From Symbiodinium natans (taxonomy: Eukaryota; Sar; Dinophyceae; Suessiales; Symbiodiniaceae): a stretch of 64,000 bases of DNA. A program made the position numbers and the translations under genes. Below, one piece after another: positions 32,601 to 44,060 of the stretch. The DNA lies in NCBI GenBank assembly GCA_905221605.1, contig CAJNDS010002297.1, forward strand, positions 399,001 to 463,000, in the 5' to 3' direction. Each line of letters opens with the position of its first letter. Position 1 is the stretch's first letter. Under the pieces are notes generated by a model. That model was given only the letters and a program-made list of their open reading frames with translations. It did no database searches and had not been told where the DNA came from.

Positions 32601-32902
32601 GGACTTCGCGGCCTTGGGCCTTAGAGCCATGGCACCTTGGCCGTTTGCCATCTGGGATCGGGGGATTCGGGGCGATGTTAGGGTCTTCTGAGGGGCTGGG
32701 AGGCTTATGTTTTCTGGCTGGAAAGACATGCTCTTCGAGTTGAGGTTTCGGTGTACCAGTCCTAAACCATAAGACCTTGTGGAGCAGAATGATTGTTGTT
32801 GTGATTTGTTCGCGCATCTCGGGCCCTTGGCTTGCAGCCCAGGTCACAGGCACAGTTGCATGTCTGATGACAGGCTGCATCGCTGGAATGCTGGTTAACT
32901 AA
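23573..32902 (+). CDS. Concentrative nucleoside transporter (CNT/NupC family), many exons
   Basis: CNTs are Na+/H+-coupled nucleoside importers of the plasma membrane. Ordered exons: IVAAMVLTLLFICWD (23573-23640), LIPASGLGLLVLLGWL (24190-24255), WRPVITGIALQFLLG (25187-25249), ADVVVTFLGFTDQGSEF (25755-25812), FFFVFKVLPVIVFFSSIVSA with YYLGIIQAVF (25992-26165), SAQASANIFLSQNE (29113-29155), APLIVKPFLVNMTRSEIH (29264-29318), AMTSGFASIAGSVMAAYILF (29633-29700), HLLAASVMSAPAALAMSK (30122-30177), MLVAAMSVMAFLNSSL (31210-31258), ILNEFVAYKNLADL (32035-32085), IIATYALCGFSNFGSIGVQ (32368-32425), FTTLEPRRKADFAALGLRA (32568-32625) and VTGTVACLMTGCIAGMLVN (32843-32899), stop TAA 32900-32902. These match the CNT signatures KVLPTIIFFS, SAANIF, SVMSAPAAL and ALCGFANF. 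A further N-terminal membrane exon may lie at 22290-22385. The intron between 26165 and 29113 carries the AT-rich element. Confidence 0.85.
24384..24607. repeat. Extended poly-G / G-rich tract
   Basis: Runs of G interrupted by single T, C or A bases (24384-24495) and a further run at about 24587-24607, inside a CNT intron. All open frames here are poly-Gly or poly-Pro artefacts. It has strong G-quadruplex potential. Confidence 0.9.
26601..26670. repeat. (AT)n(GTAT)n microsatellite
   Basis: A short AT run leads into about fourteen GTAT tetramers in the CNT intron, upstream of the AT-rich element. The repeating MYVC translations are not genes. Confidence 0.95.
26917..27140 (+). repeat. Left terminal inverted repeat, with internal 115-bp subrepeats
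   Basis: Within the TIR, GCCCAGTTTGGGT starts at 26933 and again at 27048. Each is followed by a diverged copy of the same block, ending CC(C)TAAAACAC(T/A)TTACC then ATATAGAAAAT. The TIR is therefore itself an old tandem duplication with a period of 115 bp. Confidence 0.9.
27349..27618 (+). CDS. Element ORF 1: 89-residue coiled-coil protein, unrecognised
   Basis: ATG 27349 to TAA 27616-27618. Lys/Glu/Asn-rich, with segments such as ETEMENLRNEFAENQYSLL and KVEALIKDMEKSI that look like an amphipathic helix or coiled coil. Codon use is strongly A/T-ending, unlike the GC-rich CNT exons on either side. No enzyme motif is present. A Met codon at 27361 is an alternative start. Confidence 0.5.
   Translation: MLKAMYEIATGKDPSKSIYKENASHIETEMENLRNEFAENQYSLLLKVEALIKDMEKSINKSSADDKYIKDVNQRKSYLEKRLKECQLL
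27772..28628 (+). pseudogene. Element ORF 2: acidic coiled-coil protein, interrupted
   Basis: The N-terminal piece (27772-27999) starts MISVSKYIDRLSSKKEEL and ends at TAG 27997-27999. The same frame then continues briefly (KLKNIVNYEN). A second frame is open from 28026 to TAA 28626-28628. It carries a long Glu/Asp tract, LSVNERIQLEWQIKMQDMK, a short Asn/Asp-rich stretch, and a C-terminal region with FALLKYYEKDD, YEYRRKKIIQKYDKFL and DFNKHKAVEDYW. The pieces appear to be one gene broken by one stop codon and one frameshift in the AAAAAG-rich stretch near 28028-28035. A short intron or programmed frameshift is possible instead. The Lys/Met-repeat frame over 28003-28203 is only a shifted reading of the acidic tract. 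Confidence 0.5.
28770..28993 (-). repeat. Right terminal inverted repeat
   Basis: Reverse complement of 26917-27140. The only differences I see are AATTAACC versus AATTATCC and GGTAATGG versus GGTTATGG. It includes the same two internal subrepeats. Confidence 0.9.
29884..30058. repeat. CCCCAAA/CCCCAAG heptamer array
   Basis: About 24 heptamers of CCCCAAA and CCCCAAG type inside a CNT intron, another homogenised variant of the telomere-like unit. The Gly-Leu-Trp-rich frames on the minus strand are artefacts. Confidence 0.9.
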
Positions 32903-33469
32903 GAGGGCCCTTTCTACAACAGAAACCCCCCCAGTATTTGTTTTTGGCTTTCTTGGCTTCTATCGAAGATAGACCCGGGATCTGAAAATCAGACCCGAAC
33001 AGGACATGGACTGTACAGACTTGTCGGGTTCTCTCACCGTGAGACAACACTGTCGGGTTGGAACCGGTAAATTGGGCGCGGAAGGCTTCAGAAGTCCTCA
33101 ACAGGTGTCTTGGGCTCAGGTGGTTCAGGGTTTTCCTAGTGTCATCCGAGTTTCCCCAGGACACCGGCGTCTTTTTACAGATCGCCCGTCTACAGCTGAG
33201 GGCTAGGCTAGGCTAGGTTTAGCCTGGAATTCAGGACGGTCCAAGAGCGACTGCATCGTTTGCCCGCGAGAGCGCTAGAATTGCAGAGGGTTCCAGGATC
33301 CAAGCCCCAAGCCCCTCGGAGTTCCTATGGAAGTAGGTGTACAGCCAGACCCTGGACACCTCGATTTGTCCACAGCTTAGGAGCTGGTGTAGGGTCCCGG
33401 TTTGGGGTTGGGTCAGTATTCAAGGAGTTCGGGATGCAGTTTAAGTCACGGTTGTGCACATATCTTGAT
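32903..33469. other. Downstream flank of the CNT gene
   Basis: No recognisable exon. A GGCTAGGCTAGG repeat lies at about 33200-33220. The minus-strand open frame 32895-33164 overlaps the CNT stop and shows no family features. Confidence 0.4.
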
Positions 33470-34060
33470 GGCAGCGCAGGGCAGGGCAAATCCGACATGA
33501 TGCCGCTTTGGTTCATGCTACCGTGCTGCCCCACGGAGAGCGCAATCCTAGTGAACGCGTTTGGGGCTATTTAATTATAGGGCCTAGATGCTGCGAAATA
33601 CAACCCTAAACCCAAACCCCCTGATAGAAAAGATCCCTAATTAGGACAACTCTTCCCCCCCCTCATGTGCAAGAAGCCGCTGTCTGCGTTTCTTTACTTC
33701 TTGCTGGCCGCAGCTTCAGCCACGATCGTCTGGAAGCCTGCCTCAAAGGGTCAGGCTTCAGAGGTGTAGCCGGTTGAGTTTGGGTGTGTGGTTTCGGGCT
33801 CACCAGCCCCTGTCCCAGCCTCTCTGCCCCCAACCTCCCCACCCTCAACCCTCTAACCCCCTAGGATCTGGATCTTCCTACGGCCTGCTGACACGGTGGT
33901 GCCGGAAGCTGTCAAGGTATCAGGGGGAACGTTTTTCCAAGATTGAGAGCCCTTTCAAAAACACGAGAGAGCAGCCAAGAGCCTGGTGGTCTGCGCCTAC
34001 AGCAGATTGCTGTTTGAGTCGGCTTATGGCTTCCTTCTGGCTCTTGGGACTCTAGCTTTT
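33470..34060 (+). CDS. Membrane-protein exons, unrecognised
   Basis: Three stretches have coding character. About 33663-33750 reads PLSAFLYFLLAAASATIVW. About 33855-33915 reads IWIFLRPADTVVPEAVK and is followed by a GTATCA donor-like site. About 33965-34060 reads AKSLVVCAYSRLLFESAYGF then LLALGTLAFWVFV. A short piece near 33496 (MMPLWFMLPCC) may be another exon. Together they suggest a multi-spanning membrane protein on the + strand, with CCCTAAA-like intron sequence between exons. They may belong to a separate gene between the CNT and sulfotransferase genes. No family identified. Confidence 0.35.
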
Positions 34061-34437
34061 TGGGTTTTTGTAGGAACTACAATAAGGAGCCTAAGGGTTA
34101 GACTGTTAGGTAAGGGAGGGGCTCCTAGAGGCCATTGGAGTTGGGGCTCATGAGGGTTCCGAGAGTTGCTGCACTTGAACTGTAAACAATACAGCGCAAG
34201 TTGGAGCGTGCAGCTAGCAGCATTCATGGCCGAAGAGGTTTCCACAAAAACCTACAAGCATGCTGAGTGTTTTGCACACCTAAAGCCTAACCCGCCCTAA
34301 TCCCAAAATCTTAAGCGACTTATCCCAAATCCTTCTTTCTAGCCATCTCCGAAAAACCCTGGTTGTAGGTGCCACCGCCTCGAAATGCTCCGCCGCGGAA
34401 GGTGCAGTTGGAGGCCTGAGAATCAGAGCGAACAATC

Positions 34438-34689
34438 TTAGGGCCTGCGGTGTGGATTGGGTTGAGCGGAGATCGTTTCCTCGGTCCGCAAGAAATTCTC
34501 AAGTGCTGACAGTAGGAATTTTTGTAGCTGTTCTCGCTTTTTGATCCCACGATCCTCGCAGCTGTCGTTGCCATCATTTTTTAGGAACGCGAATTCTGCA
34601 CGCTGACGCTTACAGGGCTCGTGCGTGTCGGGATCGTGCGAGCCTCGTGACCGTCGTTTTTGGAGCCTCAGCTCCTCCTCGCTTGTCAA
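34438..34689 (-). CDS. Minus-strand charged ORF, 83 residues, unrecognised
   Basis: Starts MTSEEELRLQKRRSRGSHD and continues with a charged helical stretch, KKREQLQKFLLSALENFLR. Composition and lack of simple sequence suggest a real exon. It may continue into a neighbouring exon, because the overlapping minus frame runs to 34320. It could also be a chance frame; no family recognised. Confidence 0.3.
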   Translation of the reverse strand: MTSEEELRLQKRRSRGSHDPDTHEPCKRQRAEFAFLKNDGNDSCEDRGIKKREQLQKFLLSALENFLRTEETISAQPNPHRRP

Positions 34690-34739
34690 CAGCGCTGACT
34701 AATGAAAACGTTGGGCTTCACACTTGGACAAGCTCAGGA

Positions 34740-37700
34740 CGACGCCCGGACGGCCGATACAAGCGACAGCAGGTAGTTGAACGAAGACTACAGACGTGAA
34801 CTGCAAGCCACACTAGGGGGCGCGGCTCTCATGGGGTTGCGCGAATGTACCAGGAGGGATCCCCATAAAGAACAACTACCCGCCCGATAAGCTGTAGCTA
34901 CGTACAAACGCTGTCAAGGAAGGCCATACCCGTAGTTGGCCTGTTCGGGCGGTGACGGTGATTCTTTCCCCACACCTTTCCGTATCCCACACGTTTGGGT
35001 TGTCAAGCTTACGCCCTAAACTTTGACACCTCAAACTACTCGGGCCAGTCGCTTGACATCAGCGGACCCTCGCTTAAAACTAGGGGTTGCGGGACGTGAT
35101 TTGAAAGGAAATGACCGGATGCCAACGACCCCTTCAATGTTGTACGCGCTTCTGTGGGGCCCCTTAAGTGAAGTCCACCTGGCCGGGCTTATGAGGAGGG
35201 GCGCACTGTGGGATCCTCCAGAAAGTCAAGTCTTCCGGGCGTCGCAAGAATGTTTCGTGTGGCGCGCCTTTAAAGGCAATTGCCGGGCGTCTCTGTCCCT
35301 GTTGACGTGATGCCAACTCGTCCCTTCAAAGCCCGTGGACCGTTTCTAGAGGGCAAGAATGAGCTTGCTTCGACTGTCGTGGGTGCGTGGGTGGGTGGGT
35401 GGGTGGGTGCGTGGGTGCGTGGGTGGGGGGTACAACATTAACAGCCGAAGACGTGCCCAATATGTTCAGTATGTTTTGAAGCTGTTTGAACTACTTGTAG
35501 CTGCTTGTAAGCCTTGTCTCGGAGGCACCGCAAAAGGACGAGCGACCCCCGAACCAGCGGGTGGAGCTGCGAAATTGTTCCGTGGGGAAGCCAATGCTGC
35601 CTCGGCAGGGAGGAGAGCTTTGCCGGGGGATAGCAGATCTTCAGCAAGTTATTGTGTGCAGGATAGTCTACCGGGGTAAGACGTAAACCCACTTTGACGA
35701 GCGCGAGAAATTATGTAGAGGAACGTACCAGCCTCTGCAACCAGCGCAAAGACTTGTCCGCATCAGCAAAACGGCCTCCCCGCCCAGCCTTGAGAGCCTC
35801 TAAAGGACGCTGCTTGTCCTCGCTGCAGTGCTCCGATGCCGAGTTCTGCCACCCCGAGAGGCGCGAAGGTTGAAGGGTTGAAACGCTGCTTTCGAAGGGT
35901 TTCCTCTCAAGCACTTTGAAGTCTTCCTTGGACTCCTTGGACTGTTCTGCAAAGTCTTGAAGCTGGCCAGCAAGAAGCCTCAGTTGCCATCATCAGTATC
36001 ATTGTCAAAGCTATGTTTTTGTCTTTATGTTGTGATTCTTCTTCTGATTATTGTCCTTGTTTGTTTACCACTGTCATTATCATTGTGATGATCAATGTGA
36101 TTGTCATTGCTACTGTCGCTTTATCCTTACGAGCACGGTTATCAGGATTTTTGTTTCATCATAGTTATCCTTATCATCATTGTTATCACCATTGCAATTA
36201 CTATCATCGGTCTATTCTCCATGAAGGCTTGCACAGCCTCAAAGCCCGAACGCCAGGAGGACCTGCGCCATGTTCTGTGTCGGCTCGAACAGCAGCAGCC
36301 TGGCCTCCTTTTAGGGGCAAGCTTGGGGTTGAGAGGTTTCGGGGTTTGGGGTGGACGGTGTAAGGTTTTTTGCTTGGTATTTGCAGCTTAGGTTTTGGGG
36401 CTTCAGAGGAGTTTGCGGGTGACCTTATTTTGTCCCAAACCCTAAACCCTCAGATACATCAGGCGTGTAAGCCGCTCACGGATTCTCCGAAGTGACGAAG
36501 ATGCGAGTCCGCTGTTCAACACATGCTTGATTCCCGAATGTCGCATGATGGTTCAAGCCAGCTTGTGCGCCAAATGCTAGATTCCCAACGCCTACCCCCC
36601 TGCCCCCACCCTGGACTAAGAATCCCAAACCCAAGACCCGGAGCCACAAAGAACCCTCATCTCTGGGGCCGGGCCCTTGCAGGTGACGCGGCGATGAGCA
36701 GGTGTAGCTCCTGCATGACGAGCTGTCCACACAGGATGCCAGCTTTGACTTCAGGATTTGGGATGTAAGCCCTACACTTCCTGTACCGCAGACCCCCCGA
36801 AAGAAGCAATAAAAGTAATAGCAAAAAGGCAAGCAACTAACTCCCAAACCCGCGACCCGAGTCCCTACTGTAGTAGGTCAACTTTGTTTCGGCCGGGAGC
36901 TTGGGCTAGCGGCTTGCGGCTTGGGGGGGCTGATCTTCGGGGTGAGGTCCGTTGGTGTGGAGGCGCAAACTCTTGGGGTCAGGGTTTGGGCTTTCAGGGT
37001 TTAAGGCTTCAGACGAACTGATGAGGTCGGTTCGTCGAATGTGTGAGAAAAATAGACTGTTCAAGCCAGGTTTAAATCGTCACCTCAGACAATTTTGTTG
37101 CCATGGAACATGAGAAATACAAATTTCTCGATAGTCCACTGGGGTTGCAAGATGTGTTGAAGCACACTCTATCTCCGAGAAGTTGAGCCCTCTGAAAATA
37201 GAGAAGCACATTCTGAAACTCGGCAAGTCTTCTCTTGGCTGCCATGAAGCACCATTTAACACCATGCAGTGTTGCTTTGATGTCAGCACTGTTCATGGCC
37301 ACTCAATCAGCAAGTGGTTTTTGTGAAATAACATCGAACACGTTTGTTTAGGGTTGCAGGTTTAGGGTGTAGGGTTTTAGGTTTTTCGGGTTTAGAGCTT
37401 TTGGTTTAGGCTTTGCGTGAGGGTTTTGGACTTGGGTTCAAGTGCAGCCATTGCTTGCGCGAGCAAGTGATGAGGTTTTCAATCGCTACTCAAGTAAGAT
37501 CAAGCTTGGGATACCGGGGGGCGGGGGGTACTACTGACACGGCGTATTTCACATCAGGAGCAGACCTTGCAGGGCCTCACAAGTTTGGATCAGGCTTGAT
37601 ACCCCCCCCTGAATATGGCCCAAGCCTGTTGAGAGGATTCGGGTGTGCCCGGCCTAGTGAAGGATTGCTTCAGGGTTTTGGCGGTAGACGTTTTCTGTGC

Positions 37701-38590
37701 AGGGGGTTGGGGTGCAGGAGCATGTGCATGGGCTTCATCGAGGATCGGCCGGTAAGGCTCCGTGGCTCTCAAGGCGAGGTTTAGAGTGCGACGGCGGGCT
37801 TTTGATTCAGTCTCTGCTGTGAGAACACCCGGTCCCTGATCTTGGGTCAGAAGCTTCCTCACTGGAAGGAGGCTCTTGCAACGTTAAGCAGATGCTCTCG
37901 CGCTGCTCCTCTTGCAAGGCCTAGCACGAAGGGTGTTGGGCGCAGAGTTTAGGGCTGAGGGTTGTGCAAGGTCAACACAGACGCCTGTTTCTGAGGCACG
38001 CTTCCACACTTGAGCATGACACTCTGTTGACATACGCCAGGCTTTCGAATCTCCTCGCCACATTCTTTCGGGTTCGCGTGCTCTGAGCCATGAGCCGCTT
38101 TTGCCAGGATGCTTGCTCAGAGCTCCACGCTGGACCTGTGCGATTCCCGCAGGATGATCCCTCGGACAAGGTCCACGTAGCGCTAGAGCGGCTGGGTTTA
38201 GGTTTACCGGGTTTAAGTTTCAGGCTTTAAGTCTCTACCCATGCATCCTCCAACGCACCTTTACCCCAACGGCGGAAGCTAGTGGTTGTCAAGTGCTCCC
38301 TCTGTCAGTGACAGATCGGAGACGGCTTCGGAATTCGAAAATGGGGCTTAGGGTTGCAGAGTTCTTTGTTTTCTACTCTGCCGTCCCCGAGAATTACAAT
38401 ATACCCCAAACCTCGCACGCCCGACATCTCTGAATGTTGTACAACTCTTCAAAACCGCAGCTTATCCGCTCATGTGGCTTCAGAGTCGTCGTGAGTACCT
38501 GTATTCTGAAGTCCTCGGACCATGTAGTCCCACAAGACCAACCTTTCTTTTGCTCCTGGTCCTTGGAGTGAATCCGCTCAGTGAGCTTTG
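34740..38590. other. Region with isolated exon-like fragments and simple repeats
   Basis: No complete gene recognised. Candidates are a + fragment near 36222-36305 (KPERQEDLRHVLCRLEQQQP) and a minus ORF at 37072-37302 (ADIKATLHGVKWCFMAAKRR, then LAEFQNVLLYFQRAQLL). GGGT-rich repeats lie at about 35380-35428, and a TCAT/ATTGT-rich stretch at about 35990-36215. Short TTTAGGG words recur near 37355-37395 and 38195-38230. Confidence 0.35.
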
Positions 38591-38599
38591 AGCCCCTGG

Positions 38600-41500
38600 C
38601 AAGGACGTCTGGATCACCAGCTACCCAAAGACAGGCTCGACCTGGGCGACTGGGGCGAGCACCTAGGGTTGGTTTAAGGGCTCATTCCCATACCCCATTA
38701 ACCCTTGATGCCCTAAAAGTGGCGGGCAGTGGGTAGGTTGCTGGATGTTGGAGCGACCCCCAGAGACTCCATGAAACCGCCCCAAGGTTCGGCATCTGGT
38801 GACCAATCTGTACTTCGCCTCGGCCTCAAAGTTTTGCACTTGAGAAGGTCTGGAACTTTGGATCGGGTTCTGTGTTTTTCTTGCATGTTGCCTGGTCTGG
38901 GGGCCCGAAGCCTTAGGGCCCTTGGGTCTCCTTGAGCCGAGGCGGTGAAGAGCCCGGGGCTCCCTGAGGTGGCGTCCTTCAAAGCCGTGGATGACTTTAT
39001 CCCCTTCATCGACTCTTGGCTCTCGTTTTGAGTTGCCTTGAAGCGGCGTTGGGGGGTTTAGGGTCGTGGGTTTTGGGTTTAGAAGTGTAGTTTTTTTTTT
39101 TGCTTTGTGGATGGGGGGGGGCGGGCGTTTCCCGCTTGGTGCTTCCGCCCTTTCTGCCTTTCACCCTACGAAGGAAGATGGCAAGGGCTGGACCTCGCCC
39201 GACATGTTCCGCTCTCGCACTGGCTTCCGGATTTGGAAGACGCACGAGCCCTTCAACTGCGACACCCACCCCTGCAAGGCCAGACCACAACGAAGATGCT
39301 TGGTTTAGCCTTGACGTATTTTGCAATTCTCGCCAGCTCTTCAAATCCAATGCTGTTCAGGCATTTCAGCAGTATGGCGCTTCCAAGCCCCTCCCCACGG
39401 TCGCGTTCCTGAGAAGTCGCCCCAACCCCCCCCCCCCGCCCCCCCAAAAACAAACAAGGACTGCTTTCAGGACAAACTCCGATACACCCTTAACACCTAT
39501 CAGTCCTGAATATCGAACAGCCCCCCCTCCGCGCAACGCCAGGGCGGCACCGTGGACCACCAGGCTCCCTCCCAGTGCATGTGCCCCAACTGCGCCAAGA
39601 AGTTCCGGCGAGCAGCTTGGATGCAGTGAAAGCCATGGTCAATCCCACTGTTCTGGTAGGTTCCCTAAGAATCCTGCAAGGGGCTTGGCTTTGCGGTAGA
39701 GTGTTGGCAGAAAACAGAACCCAAGCCTTTCTTTCGGCTGAAGGTATATGGTCTTACAGTAGTTTCGCGTTCGGAGTCCGATTGGTTGAGGGGCCGCGGG
39801 CTTGCGGATGACAAGGGGTCGCACTATTGAGCATGTGCGCCAGGGGTAAGCGAGCGGACTGAGCCGACTCGCTTTCTTTTTAAGGAGATGTGATATCGCG
39901 GTTGTCAAATCTGGGGGTTGAATCTTGAATCTCTAAGCCTTCAGCTCTTCTCAAGGTGATCTATGTCTATCGTGGCTGGGCAGCAAGGAGCATATCCCAC
40001 ACTCCACAGACGAGCTTCGAATTCATGCAGGATTTAGCTTCAGCGGCCTAGGCAAACCTAACCCGGGCCCTAAACCCTGAACCCCCAACCTTAAACCCTG
40101 AGCCCCCAACCCTAAACCGTAATCCCTATCAACCCTAAACCCTAAACCCCCCCAACGTTTAGGGTTTAGGGTTTAGGGTTTAGGGTTTCGTGACTGAGGA
40201 AACGGTTATGACACCCTGGCTTCCTACTTTCGATTCCGACTGGGCCTGGGCCAAGTGAAGGATCGCAGCTCCTTCAAGTGCCTCGGCCTGGATTAGCATT
40301 CAGGGGGTTGGGAGGGTTTGGAGGGTTGGGAGGGTTGGGAGGGTTGGGAGGGTTGGGAGGGTTGGGAGTGTTTGGGGGGTTTAGGGTTCAGGGTTCTGGG
40401 TATCTCAGGGCCTGTAGGTTCTCGTTGGTTGCTGAGGATATTTTCGGATCCTGGGGCACTTGCAATGTCGTGCTTTCTCCCGACAGCTGTGGGGTTGGGT
40501 TTTTGAGGGTTTCGGTTTAAGGTTTCGGAGCCCATGGCCCAGGACCTTCATCAACAACCGCAGGCCCGGATATTGAAAGGAGAACTCATGTTGCGGCTTC
40601 TGCCTAGGGTTTGGATTTCAGCAGGACGCAGGGTTTTATGTCTTCAGGTTTCCGGGTTTACGGGAAGCTTTGAGTTTTTGTTTTCACCACCTGCTTGAAA
40701 GCTTTGAATCCCCACTACCCCCCAAAAGCTCAAGACACCACAATGCCCTTACGCCCTGATCCCATAAGGCTTGGTCTCTGTGGGTCCTCCCACCTTTGTC
40801 AGTGGTCAAAGACTGCGAGGGGGTTTAGGGCTAGAGGGGCTTTTTGGTTTTAGGGACTTTAGGGTGGGTTGTTTGTGGCTTACGCAGCGTTTGTCACGAA
40901 AGCTAGCCTTTTGAGGAGCTAGCGGAGTATCTTGCTTAAGCGAAGCTTACAACCTGATGGGTATACAGGGCCCCCGGAGGCTCCGCACGAAACGCAGCAA
41001 ACACGGTCGGTTTCCGGTGGGCAAACACAGGTTTTGGGGAAACGGGCTGGCGTTCATTTTTTTCGTATATTGGGCGCAAATGAACGCCGAATTCTGTGGA
41101 TCCCAGGCCACAAAAAAGCCCCCCAAGAAAAGACTCAGAAGCCTTGATGTTGACTTGAGTCCGGCGTCCCTTAAAGCTTTCGCCTGGTGAGTGCAACATC
41201 TGTTGTGGTGTCATGCGGTTCAAAAAAGAGCCCTCCGGAAGATGCTAACAGAAAAGCCCCCCAAGAAAAGACTCAGAAGCCTTGATGTGTGACACGGCCT
41301 GCTGCCTTTGCGTGTGCTTGTCCTGCTGCGTAGTTGATGCCATGTTGACGGAAGCTCTTCCGTGGGAGTACCTTAACTAGCTTTCGTCCCAGGCCCTCAC
41401 CCCCAAGTGGCTTTAGGGAGGGTGTTTTGGGTTCAGGGTCCTCGAATTCATGACGGAAAAAACGATGGTTGATAGGGAGCGGTTCGCCTCCTGGTGCCGC

Positions 41501-42960
41501 ATTTGGAAGGCTGACCTCTATGGGCCAGCCGCTTCGGAATGTTCAAAGCATTTCAACCGGGTTTTCGTTCGTAGCGAATGCGGTCTTCAAAGCACAACTC
41601 AACCTTGCTTCCACGTGATGGCAAAACACCCTTCAACCCGAGGCCCTAACCCTCAAGTCCGTACAGGATGTATCCGGGCGTCTCCTGGTCGGATCACATC
41701 CGGTCTTGGCACCATGCTGCCCAAGACAACCAGGAGCTGAAGATCCTGTGGCTCCTCGAAAGCACGTGGAAGGCCTTACAAGCAGAACCCTCAGAGGTTC
41801 ACAGATTCATAGGTCTCCCGGCACACGGCTCAACATCCCAAGACCCTCAAGCCCCCCTTCTTGCATTCCGGCCTGTGTGTATCGCGAGGCTTCGGTATGA
41901 ATCCTTGCGGGAGACGCCGGAAGTGGAGATGAGAAGAGCCTCGCCTGACTGCCGATAGTTGCTGGCTGGCCTAGGATGTGCGATGTTCATAGACCATGGA
42001 CCCTTGACCCCAAACCCTTGTCAGCCTTTCTGGGATTTCTGCTCGGGTAGGCGGTGATTCGAGACTTCAGCTGTGTCGAGGGTTCAGAGCCTGGGCCAGG
42101 CATCGTCTTCGCGGCCCCGACCCACGCCCTGAACCCAAAATCACACCCGTAATCTGCCCTGACAACCCAAGATGTCGAAACGCCCCAACCCCTCAAGCTC
42201 CTCAAGAATACCACCTCTGCCAAAGTCAGAGCTGAGACTCCTCGACTCCTAAGACCATCCTAAGGTGCAAAACCCGAAACCCTAAGGCCCTAAGACCCTA
42301 AAACCCTAAACCCTAAAACCCTAAAACCCTAAAGCCCTAAAACCCTAAAACCCTAAAACCCTAAAACCCTTAAACCCTAAAACCCTAAAACCCCAAAACC
42401 CCAAAACCCTTAAAACCCTCAAACCCTAAAGCCCTAAAACCCTAAAACCCTAAAACCCCTAAACCTTTCTTCCACCGAGGAATCGCGGAGTTCCTGAGCC
42501 TCGATGCGGGGATGGAGCACATTCGGCCGCCCGATGCAAACCGATGCTTGAGGGAGGGAACCTCCCACAGGCTTAACTACATGACTCTTATTCTTATTCT
42601 TCTTATTATTATCATTATCATCATCATTTCATCATTAGTAAAATCGTTGTTATGATTGTTATTGTTGTTATTATGATGATTGGGGGCTCAGAAGCTCTGG
42701 GTTTGTTTAAAGCCCCCTTATGCCGGAGGTTCGCCATCAACGCCTCTTCGGCAGAGACCTTGCAAAGCATGGAGCGCCCCGTCAGCGGATGGTTGGGCTT
42801 TGGGTGTCGAGGGCTCCAGAGCATTTTTCTTGGGGTTACGGCTTTTGAGCTTCCAGGCAGGCTGATCTCCGAATTGACTTCCCACCCGAGGCAGAGGGAG
42901 GGCGGCGTGAACTTCTTCAAGATCCGTTACAACAAGAGCTCCCTGAAGTTTGTGGGCTCA
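38600..42960 (+). CDS. PAPS-dependent sulfotransferase, multi-exon
   Basis: Sulfotransferases move sulfate from PAPS to a hydroxyl or amine. The first clear exon has DVWITSYPKTGSTW (38604-38645), the 5'-phosphosulfate-binding loop. Next are VASFKAVDDFIPFIDSWLS (about 38970-39030), FRSRTGFRIWKTHEPFNCD (about 39207-39260, equivalent to the family's R-x-x-KTHLP segment), KVIYVYR (about 39955) joining NGYDTLASYFRFR (about 40204-40245, the 3'-phosphate motif RNPKDxxxSYY), RERFASWCRIW (41480), MYPGVSWSDHIRSW with LKILWLLE (41669-41755, equivalent to SWFDHVxxWW...LFLxYED), and IAEFLSLDAGMEHI (42485-42525). A possible last exon is about 42895-42960 (GGVNFFKIRYNKSSLKF). The N-terminal exons upstream of 38600 are not located. 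Introns contain CCCTAAA-type arrays. Confidence 0.75.
40302..40378. repeat. GGAGGGTT minisatellite in a sulfotransferase intron
   Basis: Eight to nine tandem copies of GGAGGGTT(T/G), again a G-rich relative of the telomere-like unit. Confidence 0.9.
42271..42465. repeat. CCCTAAAA octamer array
   Basis: About 20 mostly eight-base CCCTAAAA units (four A residues rather than three), with a few CCCCAAAA and CCCTTAAA variants. It ends just before the IAEFLSLDAG exon of the sulfotransferase gene. Confidence 0.95.
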
Positions 42961-43029
42961 GGTCGGGCAGGGCTTAGGGCCCTTAGGGCCGGGAGTAGAA
43001 CAGGGCTTCAGGACTTCGGTTGATAGGGT

Positions 43030-43930
43030 ATTGTGCGGACTTATGGAACGCGGAACACTCCGGGGTCTGAGGCTCACAGGGGTTTAACGGGAAATTACAC
43101 CGTTAAGGGTTTTCGGGTTTAAGGTCTGAAGGTCTGTAGCTTGATGGGCGTCAGCCCTATGGTGGCTCTGGGGAAGAACACGCTCCCTGCCACCCAGCTT
43201 TGTCGCTTTTTCGAGTCAACTCCTAAACATCAACATGCCTCGACCTAAGCCCTCAACCGGCGAGGACAGGGCAACATGGCGACGACTGCGCTGTGGGGGC
43301 AAGTAGAAGAGGCTGGTAGCAAGGGCTGCTGTGGGCTTCAGTGTCGGGCTTTAGGGGTTCCTCCGACGTAGCATCGGCTCCCTGGATGAATGCTCTCTTG
43401 GGATGGAGAACGCGCACTTGAGGTCCATGGTAGGTTCTCCATACCTCTAAGCTCTTCATCTCCTGGGCCCTCAGCCCTGCATGGGCCACTAGGCAGACCT
43501 TGCCACGTGGCAGCTGCACAACGGCCACATCCAGCGCTGCCTGGGATACGCTGACATGCCACCGACCTGAAGCAAGAGGCCGGGGCATGGCTTACCTTGT
43601 AGGATAAGGGTACTGCAGCCCACACTGACAGAGTACTGGCACTTTACTTTGAGTTTAGGGCTTTTCGGGCTCAGGGTGACCCGGGTTCCACTTTTGGGCC
43701 GCCGGAAGCTGCGGTAAGTAGAAGGGATGGGCTTGGGGGGTTTAGGGCTTGAGGCCGTTATGCAGGACCCAGGGCGTGGGAAGGCGTGGGAGTGTTTGAC
43801 CTAAGAACCACTCAGAGTTCCGACTCGGGCAGCGTCTCCAGTCTGTCCCTTGTAAGTGCCTGTGTGGTCATAACACCGAAGCCCTACGTGGATCCCAAAA
43901 GCCCCTTACCTAAATCTAAACCGCCTCGCT
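43030..43930. other. Spacer downstream of the sulfotransferase
   Basis: I see no recognisable exon. The two overlapping minus frames at 43253-43625 and the + frame at 43786-43977 have no family features. Confidence 0.35.
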
Positions 43931-44060
43931 GTGATTCGCCAAGTAGACCTTCGGCAGGTACCGCTCTTGGCCGTTGAGATCACCCCTGCGCAAGCGCGAA
44001 AGGCACTCCGTGAGCCACGCTGCCAGCGCCACTTCGGAGCCCTCCCTGTGAAGTCGGAGA